Shown here: piece after piece, positions 27,286-35,771 of the stretch | Layout of the letters: every line of letters starts with the position of its first letter | Position numbering within the stretch: position 1 is the first letter of the stretch | Source of the DNA: Anaerocolumna chitinilytica | GTDB lineage: Bacteria; Bacillota; Clostridia; Lachnospirales; Lachnospiraceae | Direction: 5' to 3' | DNA length: 64,000 nucleotides | Assembly (NCBI RefSeq): GCF_014218355.1 | Contig: NZ_AP023368.1 | Coordinates: 1,492,001 to 1,556,000, forward strand | Translations under genes and position numbers: made by a program | Notes under the pieces: model-generated | Database searches by the model: none | What the model saw: the letters and a program-made list of their open reading frames with translations, nothing else | Told to the model about the DNA's origin: nothing

Positions 27286-27345
27286 TTGACAAATACAATT
27301 ATTGTGGTATGATAGGTTCAGTAAATGCAAATGCAAATGATTTGC
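27286..27345 (+). promoter_or_regulatory. Promoter and candidate Zur box of rpmG-znuA
   Basis: The -35 TTGACA (27286-27291) and -10 TATGAT (27308-27313) are 16 bp apart. GCAAAT-N7-ATTTGC (27327-27345) follows, with an embedded shorter palindrome GCAAATGATTTGC. The spacing and half-sites match the dyad at 23604-23622 exactly. Confidence 0.72.
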
Positions 27346-27364
27346 TTTTGGAAAGGAAACCGAC

Positions 27365-27514
27365 ATGAGAGTGAAAATAGTACTGGAATGCACAGAGTGC
27401 CATGACCGTAATTATGTAACCACGAAGAATAAGCAGAAGCATCCCGAACGTATAGAAGTTATGAAATATTGTCCTCGTTTGAAAAAATATACGCTTCACA
27501 AAGAAACCAAATAA
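27365..27514 (+). CDS. rpmG: 50S ribosomal protein L33, reduced-cysteine form
   Basis: 49 aa, translated from ATG 27365 after a GGAAAGGAAAC site. The sequence is L33 throughout ([12 protein letters not shown], then YCPR and TLHKETK). Zinc-binding L33 has two CxxC pairs. Here the first pair is intact (C9, C12), but the second reads C36-P-R-L39, with the last cysteine replaced. This should weaken or abolish zinc binding. Bacteria often express zinc-free L33/L31/S14 copies under Zur control so that ribosomes can release zinc. The candidate Zur box just upstream and the zinc importer just downstream fit that role. Confidence 0.92.
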   Translation: MRVKIVLECTECHDRNYVTTKNKQKHPERIEVMKYCPRLKKYTLHKETK

Positions 27515-27627
27515 CGAAATGAATTTACATAATATGGTTAAACTATAAGATAAAGGAACTGGTATTTCACATAGGTGTTTGAACCTGCCAGCTAACAGCG
27601 GGTTATGGAAAGGAAATGGTTATTATT

Positions 27628-28599
27628 ATGAAGAGAATTATCTGCCTGTTTACAGCCATTATGCTTATCGCGGTTTTAACTGCCGGCTGTGGCAATAAGA
27701 ATGAAAATAACAAGGAACCCCAGGTATCTTCCGCTGAAACGGGAGGAGAGGCATCCGGTGATGCTAAGAACTCAGATACAGGAGATAAGCTGAAGGTTGT
27801 CACAAGTTTCTACGCCATGTATGACTTTGCTGAAAAGATTGGCGGCGACAAAGTAAGCGTTATTAATATGGTACCGGCAGGAATTGAGCCTCACGACTGG
27901 GAACCGGCAGCTTCGGATATTACGAATCTGGAGAAAGCACAGGTATTTATTTATAACGGTGCAGGGATGGAACATTGGGTAGATACGGTGTTAGACAGTC
28001 TTAGCAACAAAGAACTGGTGATAACCGAAGCTTCTTCCGGTATTACCTTGCAGAAAGGTCATAGTGAAGAAGAAGGTACTTATGACCCCCATGTATGGCT
28101 GAATCCGGAAAATGCAAAATCAGAGATGAACAATATCAAGGAAGCTTTTATTAAGGCTGATCCGAATAATGAAGCTAATTACAGTGAGAATTATGAGACC
28201 TACGCTGCTAAATTAGACGCCCTTGACAAAAAATATAAGGAAACCTTGACAGCCCTTGAAAATAAAGATATCATAGTAGCACATGAGGCCTTTGGTTATT
28301 TATGCAATGCTTATGGACTGAATCAGGTAGGGATTGAAGGCCTGTCCCCGGATTCGGAACCGGACCCGTCTAAGATGGAAGAAACCATTCAATTTGCAAA
28401 GGACAATAAGGTCAAGGTTATCTTTTTTGAAGAATTGGTCAGCCCGAAGGTAGCTGAGACCATTGCGAAAGAAGTAGGAGTAAAAACAGACGTCTTAAAC
28501 CCTCTGGAAGGATTGTCCGAGGATGATATAAAAGCTGGCGGAGATTATTTCTCAGTGATGGAAACGAATCTTACAAGTCTGGCAGAAGCTTTAAAATAG
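27628..28599 (+). CDS. znuA: Zinc ABC transporter substrate-binding lipoprotein
   Basis: 323 aa from ATG 27628 (GGAAAGG upstream; an ATG at 27616 overlaps that site). A signal peptide ends with the lipobox LTAGC (Cys 21), followed by a polar linker and the ZnuA/AdcA-type cluster A-I fold. The expected metal ligands are present: H89 in EPHDWEP, H155 in YDPHVW, and H219 in AHEAFGY, with an acidic fourth ligand expected in the late FFEEL segment. The usual His-rich loop is reduced to GHSEEEG. Three His favour zinc over manganese. It follows rpmG without a terminator between, so both should be in the Zur-controlled unit. Confidence 0.92.
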   Translation: MKRIICLFTAIMLIAVLTAGCGNKNENNKEPQVSSAETGGEASGDAKNSDTGDKLKVVTSFYAMYDFAEKIGGDKVSVINMVPAGIEPHDWEPAASDITNLEKAQVFIYNGAGMEHWVDTVLDSLSNKELVITEASSGITLQKGHSEEEGTYDPHVWLNPENAKSEMNNIKEAFIKADPNNEANYSENYETYAAKLDALDKKYKETLTALENKDIIVAHEAFGYLCNAYGLNQVGIEGLSPDSEPDPSKMEETIQFAKDNKVKVIFFEELVSPKVAETIAKEVGVKTDVLNPLEGLSEDDIKAGGDYFSVMETNLTSLAEALK

Positions 28600-28608
28600 A
28601 AACCGCAG

Positions 28609-28665
28609 GAAGGGGTTGTTTGCAGAAACGTATTATTTCGTTTCAGTTGCAGCAGCACCTTCTTT
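28609..28665 (+). terminator. Hairpin between znuA and znuC
   Basis: GAAGGGGTTGTTTGCAGAAACG pairs in two blocks with CGTTTC...TTGCAGCAGCACCTTC, followed by T5. It may end the rpmG-znuA message or only reduce read-through into znuCB, giving more binding protein than membrane subunits. Confidence 0.65.
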
Positions 28666-28788
28666 TTGAGGATTTGCAGTATTTTGGGTTTTGAATTATT
28701 GGGATATTTCATTCACATTAAATATAGATTCAGGAATATTTTTCAGACGCTTTAAAAAGCCTGAAAGATACTCACGAAAGAGGTTGGA

Positions 28789-29475
28789 ATGCAGGCAATA
28801 GAAATACAGAATGTGGACTTTGCATACGGAAAAGAACTTATCTTAAAAGAAGCTTCCGCTGTAATAGAAGGTGGGGATTTTATCGCCCTTACCGGTGAAA
28901 ACGGAACGGGTAAGAGCACTCTTTTAAGGCTGCTTTTAGCAGAATTAAAACCGCTTCGCGGCAGAATCAGACTGTTGGGAGAAGATAATGATAAGGTTAT
29001 CCGAAGCGGAAAAGTGGGTTATGTTGCCCAGAACGGTACTTATGCCAATCAGAATTTTCCGGCTACGGTGGAAGAAATCGTGACGGCAAATCTATATAAG
29101 CAGATTGGTTTGTTTCGTTTCCCTTCGAAAAGTCATAAACACCAGGTTTACGAAGCTTTGGAAAAGCTTAAGATGTCGGAATATGCGAAAACCTTGATCG
29201 GAGAGCTTTCAGGAGGTCAGCAGCAGCGGGTTATGCTCGCCAGAGCACTGGTAATAAAACCTGAACTCCTGATATTAGATGAACCAACAACCGGGATTGA
29301 CATGAAGTCCGTCAGGCAGCTCTATGAGATTCTGGGTGAACTGCATAAGAGCGAAAAACTGACGATACTTATGGTTACCCACGGACATTTGGAGGAATGT
29401 GCAGGAATAAACAGAATTCTGCAGCTGGAAGATGGGAAGATAGGTGAAGTCGTTGGAAATGGGGTGAAGCTATGA
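28789..29475 (+). CDS. znuC: Zinc ABC transporter ATP-binding protein
   Basis: 228 aa. Walker A is GENGTGKST (about 37-45), the signature is LSGGQQQR, and Walker B is LLILDEPTTGID. Sequence and partner genes place it in the metal-type (ZnuC/AdcC) ABC family. An AAAGAGG site precedes the ATG. Its stop codon overlaps the start of the permease gene by 4 bp (ATGA), so the two are translationally coupled. It is separated from znuA by a terminator-like hairpin. Confidence 0.92.
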   Translation: MQAIEIQNVDFAYGKELILKEASAVIEGGDFIALTGENGTGKSTLLRLLLAELKPLRGRIRLLGEDNDKVIRSGKVGYVAQNGTYANQNFPATVEEIVTANLYKQIGLFRFPSKSHKHQVYEALEKLKMSEYAKTLIGELSGGQQQRVMLARALVIKPELLILDEPTTGIDMKSVRQLYEILGELHKSEKLTILMVTHGHLEECAGINRILQLEDGKIGEVVGNGVKL

Positions 29476-30287
29476 GTATTTTACAGTATCCTTTTATGCA
29501 AAGGGCATTTCTTGTAGGAATTCTCTTAGCAGTGATAGCACCCTGTATCGGTATGACTATTGTATTGCAGAGAAAATCAATGATAGGGGATGCTCTATCC
29601 CATACTTCTCTGGCAGGTGTAGCAATTGGTATTCTGCTTGGAATCAATCCGATTCTGGGAGCAACCGGTACCTGTATAGCAGCTGCCCTGAGTATAGAAT
29701 TTATTCAAAGGAAAATACCAAGATATTCGGAAATGGCAATTGCGATTATTATGTCAACAGGAATTGGTCTGGCTGGTGTGCTTTCTGGCTTTACCAAAAG
29801 CAGCGGGAATTTTAACAGCTTTTTGTTCGGTAGTATTGTTGCTATAAGCGATATGGAACTGCGGATGGTTGTCATCATAAGTGTGTGTGTCTTAGCTGCT
29901 TTTCTTCTTCTCTATAAAGAACTTTTCTATATTGGATTTGATGAAAGGGCAGCCAGGATAGCAGGAGTACCGGTAAGATTGGTGAACTTTATCTTTACCA
30001 TGCTGACAGCGCTTACCATATCCATTGCCTCCAGAACAGTAGGAGCTTTGGTTGTATCCTCTTTATTGGTAATCCCGGTAGCCTGTGGTATGCAGATAGG
30101 AAGAAGTTATAAGATGACCCTTGCCTCCTCTATGATTTTTGCCGTATTCTTTACGGTTTGCGGACTGACATTATCCTACTATTGGAAACTGAAACCCGGC
30201 GGTACAATTGTATTGACCGGAGTAGTTTGCTTTGTGGTAATTGTAATCCTCAAGGCTTTGTTAAAATCTCTGCGCCGGGCCGGCTAA
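29472..30287 (+). CDS. znuB: Zinc ABC transporter permease
   Basis: 271 aa, eight or so hydrophobic segments. It has the ABC-3 family segments GMTIVLQRKSMIGDALSH near residue 17 and PVRLVNF near 155, and a C-terminal cluster of helices. It overlaps znuC by 4 bp. Together with ZnuA and ZnuC it should form a high-affinity zinc importer. A terminator follows 56 bp downstream. Confidence 0.92.
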   Translation: MSILQYPFMQRAFLVGILLAVIAPCIGMTIVLQRKSMIGDALSHTSLAGVAIGILLGINPILGATGTCIAAALSIEFIQRKIPRYSEMAIAIIMSTGIGLAGVLSGFTKSSGNFNSFLFGSIVAISDMELRMVVIISVCVLAAFLLLYKELFYIGFDERAARIAGVPVRLVNFIFTMLTALTISIASRTVGALVVSSLLVIPVACGMQIGRSYKMTLASSMIFAVFFTVCGLTLSYYWKLKPGGTIVLTGVVCFVVIVILKALLKSLRRAG

Positions 30288-30607
30288 AGAGAGTCTTAAT
30301 CAATAAAAGAACTTCATTGCATTTTCTTAAAAGTATCCTTTGAACTTCACTCTGTTTGAACGATACAGGAAATTGTAGTGAAGTTTTTTTATTTTAACAA
30401 CATGCCAAGAATATACAAGAAATCACAAGAATTACATATTTACAAAATATGTAAAAGAAGAGAAAGTGTAATTGTAGGGGACAGGTTTTGTAGGAAATTT
30501 ACAAAAGAAGGTGAAGGGAGGAATGAAAAAGATTCAAAGTAAACAAAACCCAAAATAGTACAGTTGATGTTGCTAGAAGTTTAAATAATTGACAAGGAGG
30601 GATAGCT
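30288..30607. other. Intergenic region before the GH64 gene
   Basis: No gene seen. It holds the znuCB terminator and, at 30432-30454, a perfect 10-bp inverted repeat with a 3-nt centre (TTACATATTT-ACA-AAATATGTAA). That is about 155 bp before the glucanase start and is a candidate operator. Confidence 0.6.
30343..30390 (+). terminator. Terminator of znuCB
   Basis: AACTTCACT pairs with AGTGAAGTT around a 25-nt loop and ends in T7. Confidence 0.8.
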
Positions 30608-32389
30608 ATGAGTAAGAAATTATTAAGGTGTAGTTTGGTTTTATTATTAATACTGTCAATGCTGCTTCCTGCTAAAGTCTTAGCTGCAGACTATACACAG
30701 GGAGTAAATGTTTCGGGTAATAATGCCGTCATATGGTTCAAATCTACAGTGAGCACTACTTGGGTGGATGTCCATTACAGCGTTAATTCCGGTCCACAGC
30801 AAAACTTAAGAATGACCTATAATTCGGCAAATGCAAGATACGAACAAACAGTTGATTCTGCCGCAAATGCAGTAATTGTATACTCCTTCACTTATAACAA
30901 TGGCACCCCGGCCTATGACACATCTACTTTTACATACACGGGACAGGCTGGCGGTATCAACAGCGGAAGCGTTTATAAGATAACTAGTAAGGTAAGCGGT
31001 AAAGTGCTGGACATTACCGATAAGTCTACAGCAGCCGGAGCCAAATTAGAGCAATGGACGAATTATGATACCACCAACCAACAGTTTAAGGTTGAGAAAC
31101 AGTCGGATGGCTATTATAAGATCACTGCTATGCACAGCGGGCTGGTTCTGGATGTGCCTAACAGTTCCTTAAGTAATAGCGTTCAATTACAGCAGTGGAC
31201 GGATAATGGCAGCAGTGCTCAGAGATGGAGTATCGTTGACGTTGGAGGCGGCTACTATAAGGTAATCTCAAAGGTCAGCGGACTGGCTATGGATGTACGC
31301 AGCTCTCAGACAAACGATGGTGCGGTGGTTCAACAGTATACGGATAACGGAACGGATGCTCAGAAGTGGTCCTTTACAATTGCAAACACCTCCGGCGGAT
31401 CAACCCAGGGTTCTATTTATTCTATAGCAGCCTCATCTATACCGACTCCTGGAAATGGAGGCGTTAGTGTTAAGGTTATGAATGGAACAAATGGTGCTTA
31501 TGCTGACAGTAATATTTACTGGGGCGTTATCGATATTAATCCTGCTAACGGTGCATGGAGCTATTTGGACCTGTCCGGTAATCTTATAGCAATTTCCACA
31601 AGTCTTAACGATGCAGCCGGACATTTGACCAAAAACGGTATTAATTATGCAAACATCTATCATAAAGTAAGCGAAACTTCCTGGGTGAATCTGCCGAAGA
31701 TAACTTCAGGGAGAATGTTCTTAAGTGTAGGTTCACCTTGCTACATCAAGACCTACAATGATGGTTTTGCAGGCCCGGATATAAATAATCCTACAGATCC
31801 CAACAAAGATGTATATTTTGACTTTGTTGAATTCACAGTAGATGCCGCCGGATACCATGGGAATACTACAAGAGTAGATCAGTTTGGTTTCCCGGTTCAG
31901 CACAGACTGGTTAATAAAGCCGGAAACTATGACAGGACAGTAGGAGAGCTGGAATCCGAAACCCGTGCCGGTTTATTTACGAAGTTCCAAAATGAAGTTC
32001 CGACAGAATTTAAGTCCTTGGCTACACTTCAAGCACCTTATCGTATTGTTTGCCCTATCAGCGGCCCGTTTAATACTGGGGGAACTTACGCCAATTATTT
32101 CTCCGGTTATTCCAGCATATCGACCAGAGATATTTTACTGGGTATCGGAGGAGCCAGTGATGCCTCTGTTTGTGCCGCACTTAACAGACATGTGTACGGA
32201 AATACCTCTGATTGGAACAATGTAAGCAAATATTATCAGGCGGCACCTGCCAACTACTATGCAAAATTCTGGCACAATCATAGTATCGATGGTTTAGCTT
32301 ATGGCTTCTGCTATGACGATGTGAACGGGCAGGCGTCTTACCTGGAAGTAGGTGACCCGAAGGGACTTATTATAAGGGTAGGCTGGTAA
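30608..32389 (+). CDS. Secreted GH64 beta-1,3-glucanase with CBM56 and CBM13
   Basis: 593 aa with AAGGAGG before the ATG. Residues 1-27 are a signal peptide ending LAA. Residues about 28-110 (VIWFKSTVSTTWVDVHYS) match a CBM56-type beta-1,3-glucan-binding module. About 116-258 is a ricin-B/CBM13 trefoil with three repeats ending QQF, QRW and QKW. About 265-593 is the GH64 catalytic domain. Its two catalytic acids are E408 (in FDFVEFT) and D424 (in TRVDQF). They are 16 residues apart, as in the laminaripentaose-producing enzyme of Streptomyces (E154, D170). It should release laminari-oligosaccharides from fungal or algal beta-1,3-glucan outside the cell. Confidence 0.9.
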   Translation: MSKKLLRCSLVLLLILSMLLPAKVLAADYTQGVNVSGNNAVIWFKSTVSTTWVDVHYSVNSGPQQNLRMTYNSANARYEQTVDSAANAVIVYSFTYNNGTPAYDTSTFTYTGQAGGINSGSVYKITSKVSGKVLDITDKSTAAGAKLEQWTNYDTTNQQFKVEKQSDGYYKITAMHSGLVLDVPNSSLSNSVQLQQWTDNGSSAQRWSIVDVGGGYYKVISKVSGLAMDVRSSQTNDGAVVQQYTDNGTDAQKWSFTIANTSGGSTQGSIYSIAASSIPTPGNGGVSVKVMNGTNGAYADSNIYWGVIDINPANGAWSYLDLSGNLIAISTSLNDAAGHLTKNGINYANIYHKVSETSWVNLPKITSGRMFLSVGSPCYIKTYNDGFAGPDINNPTDPNKDVYFDFVEFTVDAAGYHGNTTRVDQFGFPVQHRLVNKAGNYDRTVGELESETRAGLFTKFQNEVPTEFKSLATLQAPYRIVCPISGPFNTGGTYANYFSGYSSISTRDILLGIGGASDASVCAALNRHVYGNTSDWNNVSKYYQAAPANYYAKFWHNHSIDGLAYGFCYDDVNGQASYLEVGDPKGLIIRVGW

Positions 32390-32427
32390 CAATAAGCTGT
32401 GCCTCTAAAGGTTCATAAAGGGATGAT

Positions 32428-32460
32428 AGAGACTCGGTGGGAAACCACTGGGTCTCTTTG
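32428..32460 (+). terminator. Terminator of the GH64 gene
   Basis: AGAGAC and GGTGG pair with CCACT and GTCTCT around a GAAA tetraloop, followed by TTTGTTGT. Confidence 0.75.
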
Positions 32461-32658
32461 TTGTACCACATTTTCTGCAATCAGGAAATAGATATTATAG
32501 ATTGAGAGAATTGGAAGGAATTAAACAAATGAACAGAAACAAACAACATTGCAGCCTTTTATATAAAAAGTAAAAGTATATAATGTGGAATATAATACCA
32601 TTCAACGCTGGTTTCAACAGTGGTATTTAATATAGTAGGATTGGAGGTTGGGGTAAAG

Positions 32659-32672
32659 CAGAAGCGCTTTCT
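32659..32672. promoter_or_regulatory. Candidate cre (CcpA) site
   Basis: CAGAAGCGCTTTCT matches the cre consensus (TGAAAGCGCTTTCA) at 10 of 14 positions, including the central AAGCGCTTTC. It lies about 75 bp before the start of the next secreted-protein gene. Confidence 0.4.
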
Positions 32673-32746
32673 AAGGAGAGTATTTCTGTCTGAAAGTTGA
32701 ATTTCCGAGATTCATCGCAAAAAATCAAGTATAATGAAGGGGGTCT

Positions 32747-34681
32747 ATGATGATTACAAAAAAAATAATAGCATTTGTATTAACAGCAACACTAATAGTA
32801 GGAGCTTGCATGATGAATAATTCTGCTAATACCGTTTCAGCCAGTACGACAGGACATACCGCACATACTATAAGCCCGGGAACATCCTTTGATAACAATC
32901 CTCTGAGGGGGTTTTTACCCTTTGATTTCAGCACAACAACATTTCCCCATAGCATGGAGTGGTTCTATATTCCGGTAAGAGATGTTCAGACCGGGATGAA
33001 TACTTTTAACTGGTCGGCGCTGGAGAGCAGACTGAATGCCATTGCAGGACGCGGCCATCAGGCTGTATTCCGTTTCTACTATGACTATCCGGGATTATCT
33101 ACCGGTGTTCCTCAGTTTTTGATTGATGGCGGTCTTACCATGCGCTACTATGATGAGCCTTCGAATTTAGGCGGCGCAGGTTATTGCCCTGATTATGAAA
33201 ATCAGACCTTTAGGACCTCAATGCAGAACTTTATTAAAGCTTTCGGTACAAAATATGACGGAGATTCGCGTATCGGATATATTACATTAGGACTCTTAGG
33301 TTTTTGGGGGGAATGGCATAACTGGCCTTATGATGAGGATACTTCTGACGGTAAGCCCAACTGGAATATTTCCAGCACCGTATATACGGAGGTTCTGACT
33401 ACCTTTGATTCCTACTTTAATAAAACTCAGCTCTGTGTGAGAGAACCAAAGTCAGGCGTGCCCAATGCCAGCGCAAATATTGGATACCATGATGATTCTT
33501 TTGGAAATGCAACGTTATCCGCTGCAAATGGAGGGCAGACCTGGAGTTTTGATCAGAAATTAATTAATTTGAATCAGCAGAATAAATGGATGACGAATTC
33601 TATCGGCGGTGAAATATATCCTCCGGACCAGGGCTCCTTCTTTTCCGGTACTACCTGGCAGGGTTCAACAAATCAAACCTGGGCAGCTTGTATTAGTGAA
33701 GCACATCCTACCTGGCTGATATGTGAACAGATGAAAAATTATACCGGAACAACCTTAACAAACGCGAAAACAGCTGCAAAGCAACTTGGTTATGACTTGC
33801 AGGTAACGACGGCATACTATGATAATTTAGCAGCCTCCGCTCCGCTCTATCTGGGAGTCAACATCAAGAATATCGGAATCGCTCCATTTTATTATGACCA
33901 TACTATGTGGCCGGTGCAGGTTGGCATAAAGCAAAACGGAAGCCTTGTTAAGAGCTGGACAACGACTTGGGATCTGAATACCATACCGGCAGACAAGTCT
34001 GCAAAAACCTTTGAATATACGGTATCAGCCCCCGGTTTATCAAACGGTACCTATAATATGTGTATAAAAGTTGTAAATCCTCTGTCCAATGGGAATAAGC
34101 TTGGCTTTGCCAATGCCGGACAAAATACGGACGGATGGTTGGATCTTGGAAGCTTTACGGTGGGTGGAACATCAACACCTACACCGACGCCGACACCTGT
34201 ACCAGGCTCTATCACAGTTGATGGAAATGCCTCGGACTGGAGTAATATATCAAGTCTTTCAACAGCTACAGGACAGTCAGCAACCAGCCTTAAAGTGACG
34301 AATGATTCAAATTATATCTATATTTGCGCACAAGGAAGCGGTCTTGGCACAAATAGCCAGTTCTATATTAACAGTGACAACAATTCCTCCACCGGTTATC
34401 AGGACAGTGCATGGAGCAGTTCCGGCTGTGATTACCTGTTTGAATTAGGAAAATTATATAGTCATCCCGATAACAGCAGTACCTGGAGTTGGAACGACCT
34501 TGGCACCGCCAATGTAACTATTTCAAGTAATTCTTCTGTATATGAAGTAAGGATTGCCAAGTCTGCCATCAGCAATCTAAGCAATACCTTCAGTATAGGT
34601 TTTAAGGATGTAAACAGCAGTTGGAGTACGGTAAGCAAGCTTCCGGCTTCCGGAGCACTTTCAAGCTATACGTTAAAATAA
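32747..34681 (+). CDS. Exported DUF4874/DUF4832 protein with C-terminal sugar-binding-like domain
   Basis: 644 aa. A GAAGGGGG site precedes the ATG. A signal peptide ends at VGAC or shortly after, so it may be a lipoprotein. The N-terminal part (from about NNPLRGFLPF, residue 48) is a TIM-barrel-like DUF4874 domain with YDYPG and GLLGFWGEWHNWP; the acidic GEWH is a possible catalytic residue. A DUF4832 domain with beta-sandwich follows (to about 475). A Thr-Pro linker (TPTPTPTPVPG, near 480) leads to a C-terminal domain of 160 aa resembling CBM9/DOMON-like sandwiches (ITVDGNASDWSN). A glycosidase role is likely, but no activity is known to me for this family. Confidence 0.8.
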   Translation: MMITKKIIAFVLTATLIVGACMMNNSANTVSASTTGHTAHTISPGTSFDNNPLRGFLPFDFSTTTFPHSMEWFYIPVRDVQTGMNTFNWSALESRLNAIAGRGHQAVFRFYYDYPGLSTGVPQFLIDGGLTMRYYDEPSNLGGAGYCPDYENQTFRTSMQNFIKAFGTKYDGDSRIGYITLGLLGFWGEWHNWPYDEDTSDGKPNWNISSTVYTEVLTTFDSYFNKTQLCVREPKSGVPNASANIGYHDDSFGNATLSAANGGQTWSFDQKLINLNQQNKWMTNSIGGEIYPPDQGSFFSGTTWQGSTNQTWAACISEAHPTWLICEQMKNYTGTTLTNAKTAAKQLGYDLQVTTAYYDNLAASAPLYLGVNIKNIGIAPFYYDHTMWPVQVGIKQNGSLVKSWTTTWDLNTIPADKSAKTFEYTVSAPGLSNGTYNMCIKVVNPLSNGNKLGFANAGQNTDGWLDLGSFTVGGTSTPTPTPTPVPGSITVDGNASDWSNISSLSTATGQSATSLKVTNDSNYIYICAQGSGLGTNSQFYINSDNNSSTGYQDSAWSSSGCDYLFELGKLYSHPDNSSTWSWNDLGTANVTISSNSSVYEVRIAKSAISNLSNTFSIGFKDVNSSWSTVSKLPASGALSSYTLK

Positions 34682-34741
34682 GAGATATCCCTGCAACGCA
34701 AGGGGGGATTTTTGGAAGCTGCCTTAGTAAGGCTGTTAAAT

Positions 34742-34840
34742 AAAGCTCTATGGAATATGAATTACACAATGCACTGTTAGCCATGCATAACATGACAGCC
34801 AATGGGCAAATGTGTTAATTCAAACTCCATAGAGCTTTTC
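34742..34840. terminator. Long (about 99-nt) imperfect hairpin
   Basis: AAAGCTCTATGGA...TGAATT...ACA pairs with TGT...AATTCA...TCCATAGAGCTTT, with A/T tracts on both outer sides. It lies between convergent genes (the DUF4832 gene and an AraC gene) and can serve both strands. A second hairpin beginning AAAGCTCTATG is found at 48829. Confidence 0.65.
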
Positions 34841-34853
34841 TTTGTGCGGTAGT

Positions 34854-35771
34854 TTAAGAGTTTTGCTTTCTATATTTCGAAGGTGAAATTCCGATGGTGT
34901 TTTTAAACGCTTTTTGAAATACCACCGGATCATTATAACCTGACATAACAGCAATTTCTGAAACAGAAAAGGATTCATCTTTTAATAGGTTACAAGCCTT
35001 ATTTATTTTAAACTGAGTCAGATAAGTCTGAGGAGGAATATTTAAGCATTCCTTAAAGATTGTTGTAAAATAACTGCGGTCTAAGCCCACATAACCCGCA
35101 AGGTCGGCTACGGTTATATGATCCATATAATTTGTCTGTATATAATCAATTGCTTTACGAATGTACTGGTTTTTCGTGGTATGTAAGCTTACCGGATTAT
35201 TTTGCTGTGAATTTTCCACTAACTCTGCAAAAAGAGAATATAGCAGAGATTGTATACGCAGTACAGTGCTGTGAGTATATTCGTTGTTAACCTTAACCAT
35301 TTCCAGCAGACAATTTTTAAGCTGGTCACCTCTGGTGAACTTAAAAGTAGGTTTGTCCGAGGAGAGTTCTGCAAGCTGCAGGTAATTATAAGCATTCAAG
35401 CCATGAAATCCAACCCAGACATATTCCCAGGGATTATCATAACTTGCTGAATAGGTGGACACATCATTAGGGCTTATTAAAAAGCCTTCATTCTCCTTTA
35501 AGGTGTAGGTTTTATCCTTCAGCTTTAAGGTACCTTCACCGGATAAAATATAGTGAATAACAAAATGTTCACGTATTGCAGGTCCCCAGGTATGGCCCGG
35601 ATGACAGGAAGAGATACCGCAGTAGTACACATATAACTCAGGGGAGTTGGTATTGTCATAAAAATGATATTCCTTCATGGTGTCATCTGTATATACTGCC
35701 TTTAAATAAGAGTCGTATTTACTAATGATTGTGCCGTCATCCGATAGTATCTGACAATGTTTCGCTTTCAT
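34854..35771 (-). CDS. AraC-family transcriptional regulator
   Basis: 305 aa from ATG 35771, preceded by GAAAGG at suitable spacing; an upstream in-frame ATG at 35843 lacks a site. The N-terminal cupin sugar-sensing domain (about 20-160) includes FVIHYILSGEGTLKL. Two C-terminal helix-turn-helix motifs (about 205-300) include VADLAGYVGLDRSYF and VSEIAVMSGYNDPVVFQKAFKN. It is divergent from the LplB/C/A-type transporter operon and probably activates it. The oligosaccharide it senses is unknown. Confidence 0.9.
   Translation of the reverse strand: MKAKHCQILSDDGTIISKYDSYLKAVYTDDTMKEYHFYDNTNSPELYVYYCGISSCHPGHTWGPAIREHFVIHYILSGEGTLKLKDKTYTLKENEGFLISPNDVSTYSASYDNPWEYVWVGFHGLNAYNYLQLAELSSDKPTFKFTRGDQLKNCLLEMVKVNNEYTHSTVLRIQSLLYSLFAELVENSQQNNPVSLHTTKNQYIRKAIDYIQTNYMDHITVADLAGYVGLDRSYFTTIFKECLNIPPQTYLTQFKINKACNLLKDESFSVSEIAVMSGYNDPVVFQKAFKNTIGISPSKYRKQNS

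Larger units (their letters stand above)
32390..32746. other. Intergenic region before the DUF4832 gene
   Basis: No gene seen. It contains the GH64 terminator, a short dyad AATACCA/TGGTATT (32594-32627), and CAGAAGCGCTTTCT (32659-32672). The core AAGCGCTTTC of that last site matches catabolite-responsive elements bound by CcpA. Confidence 0.5.
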
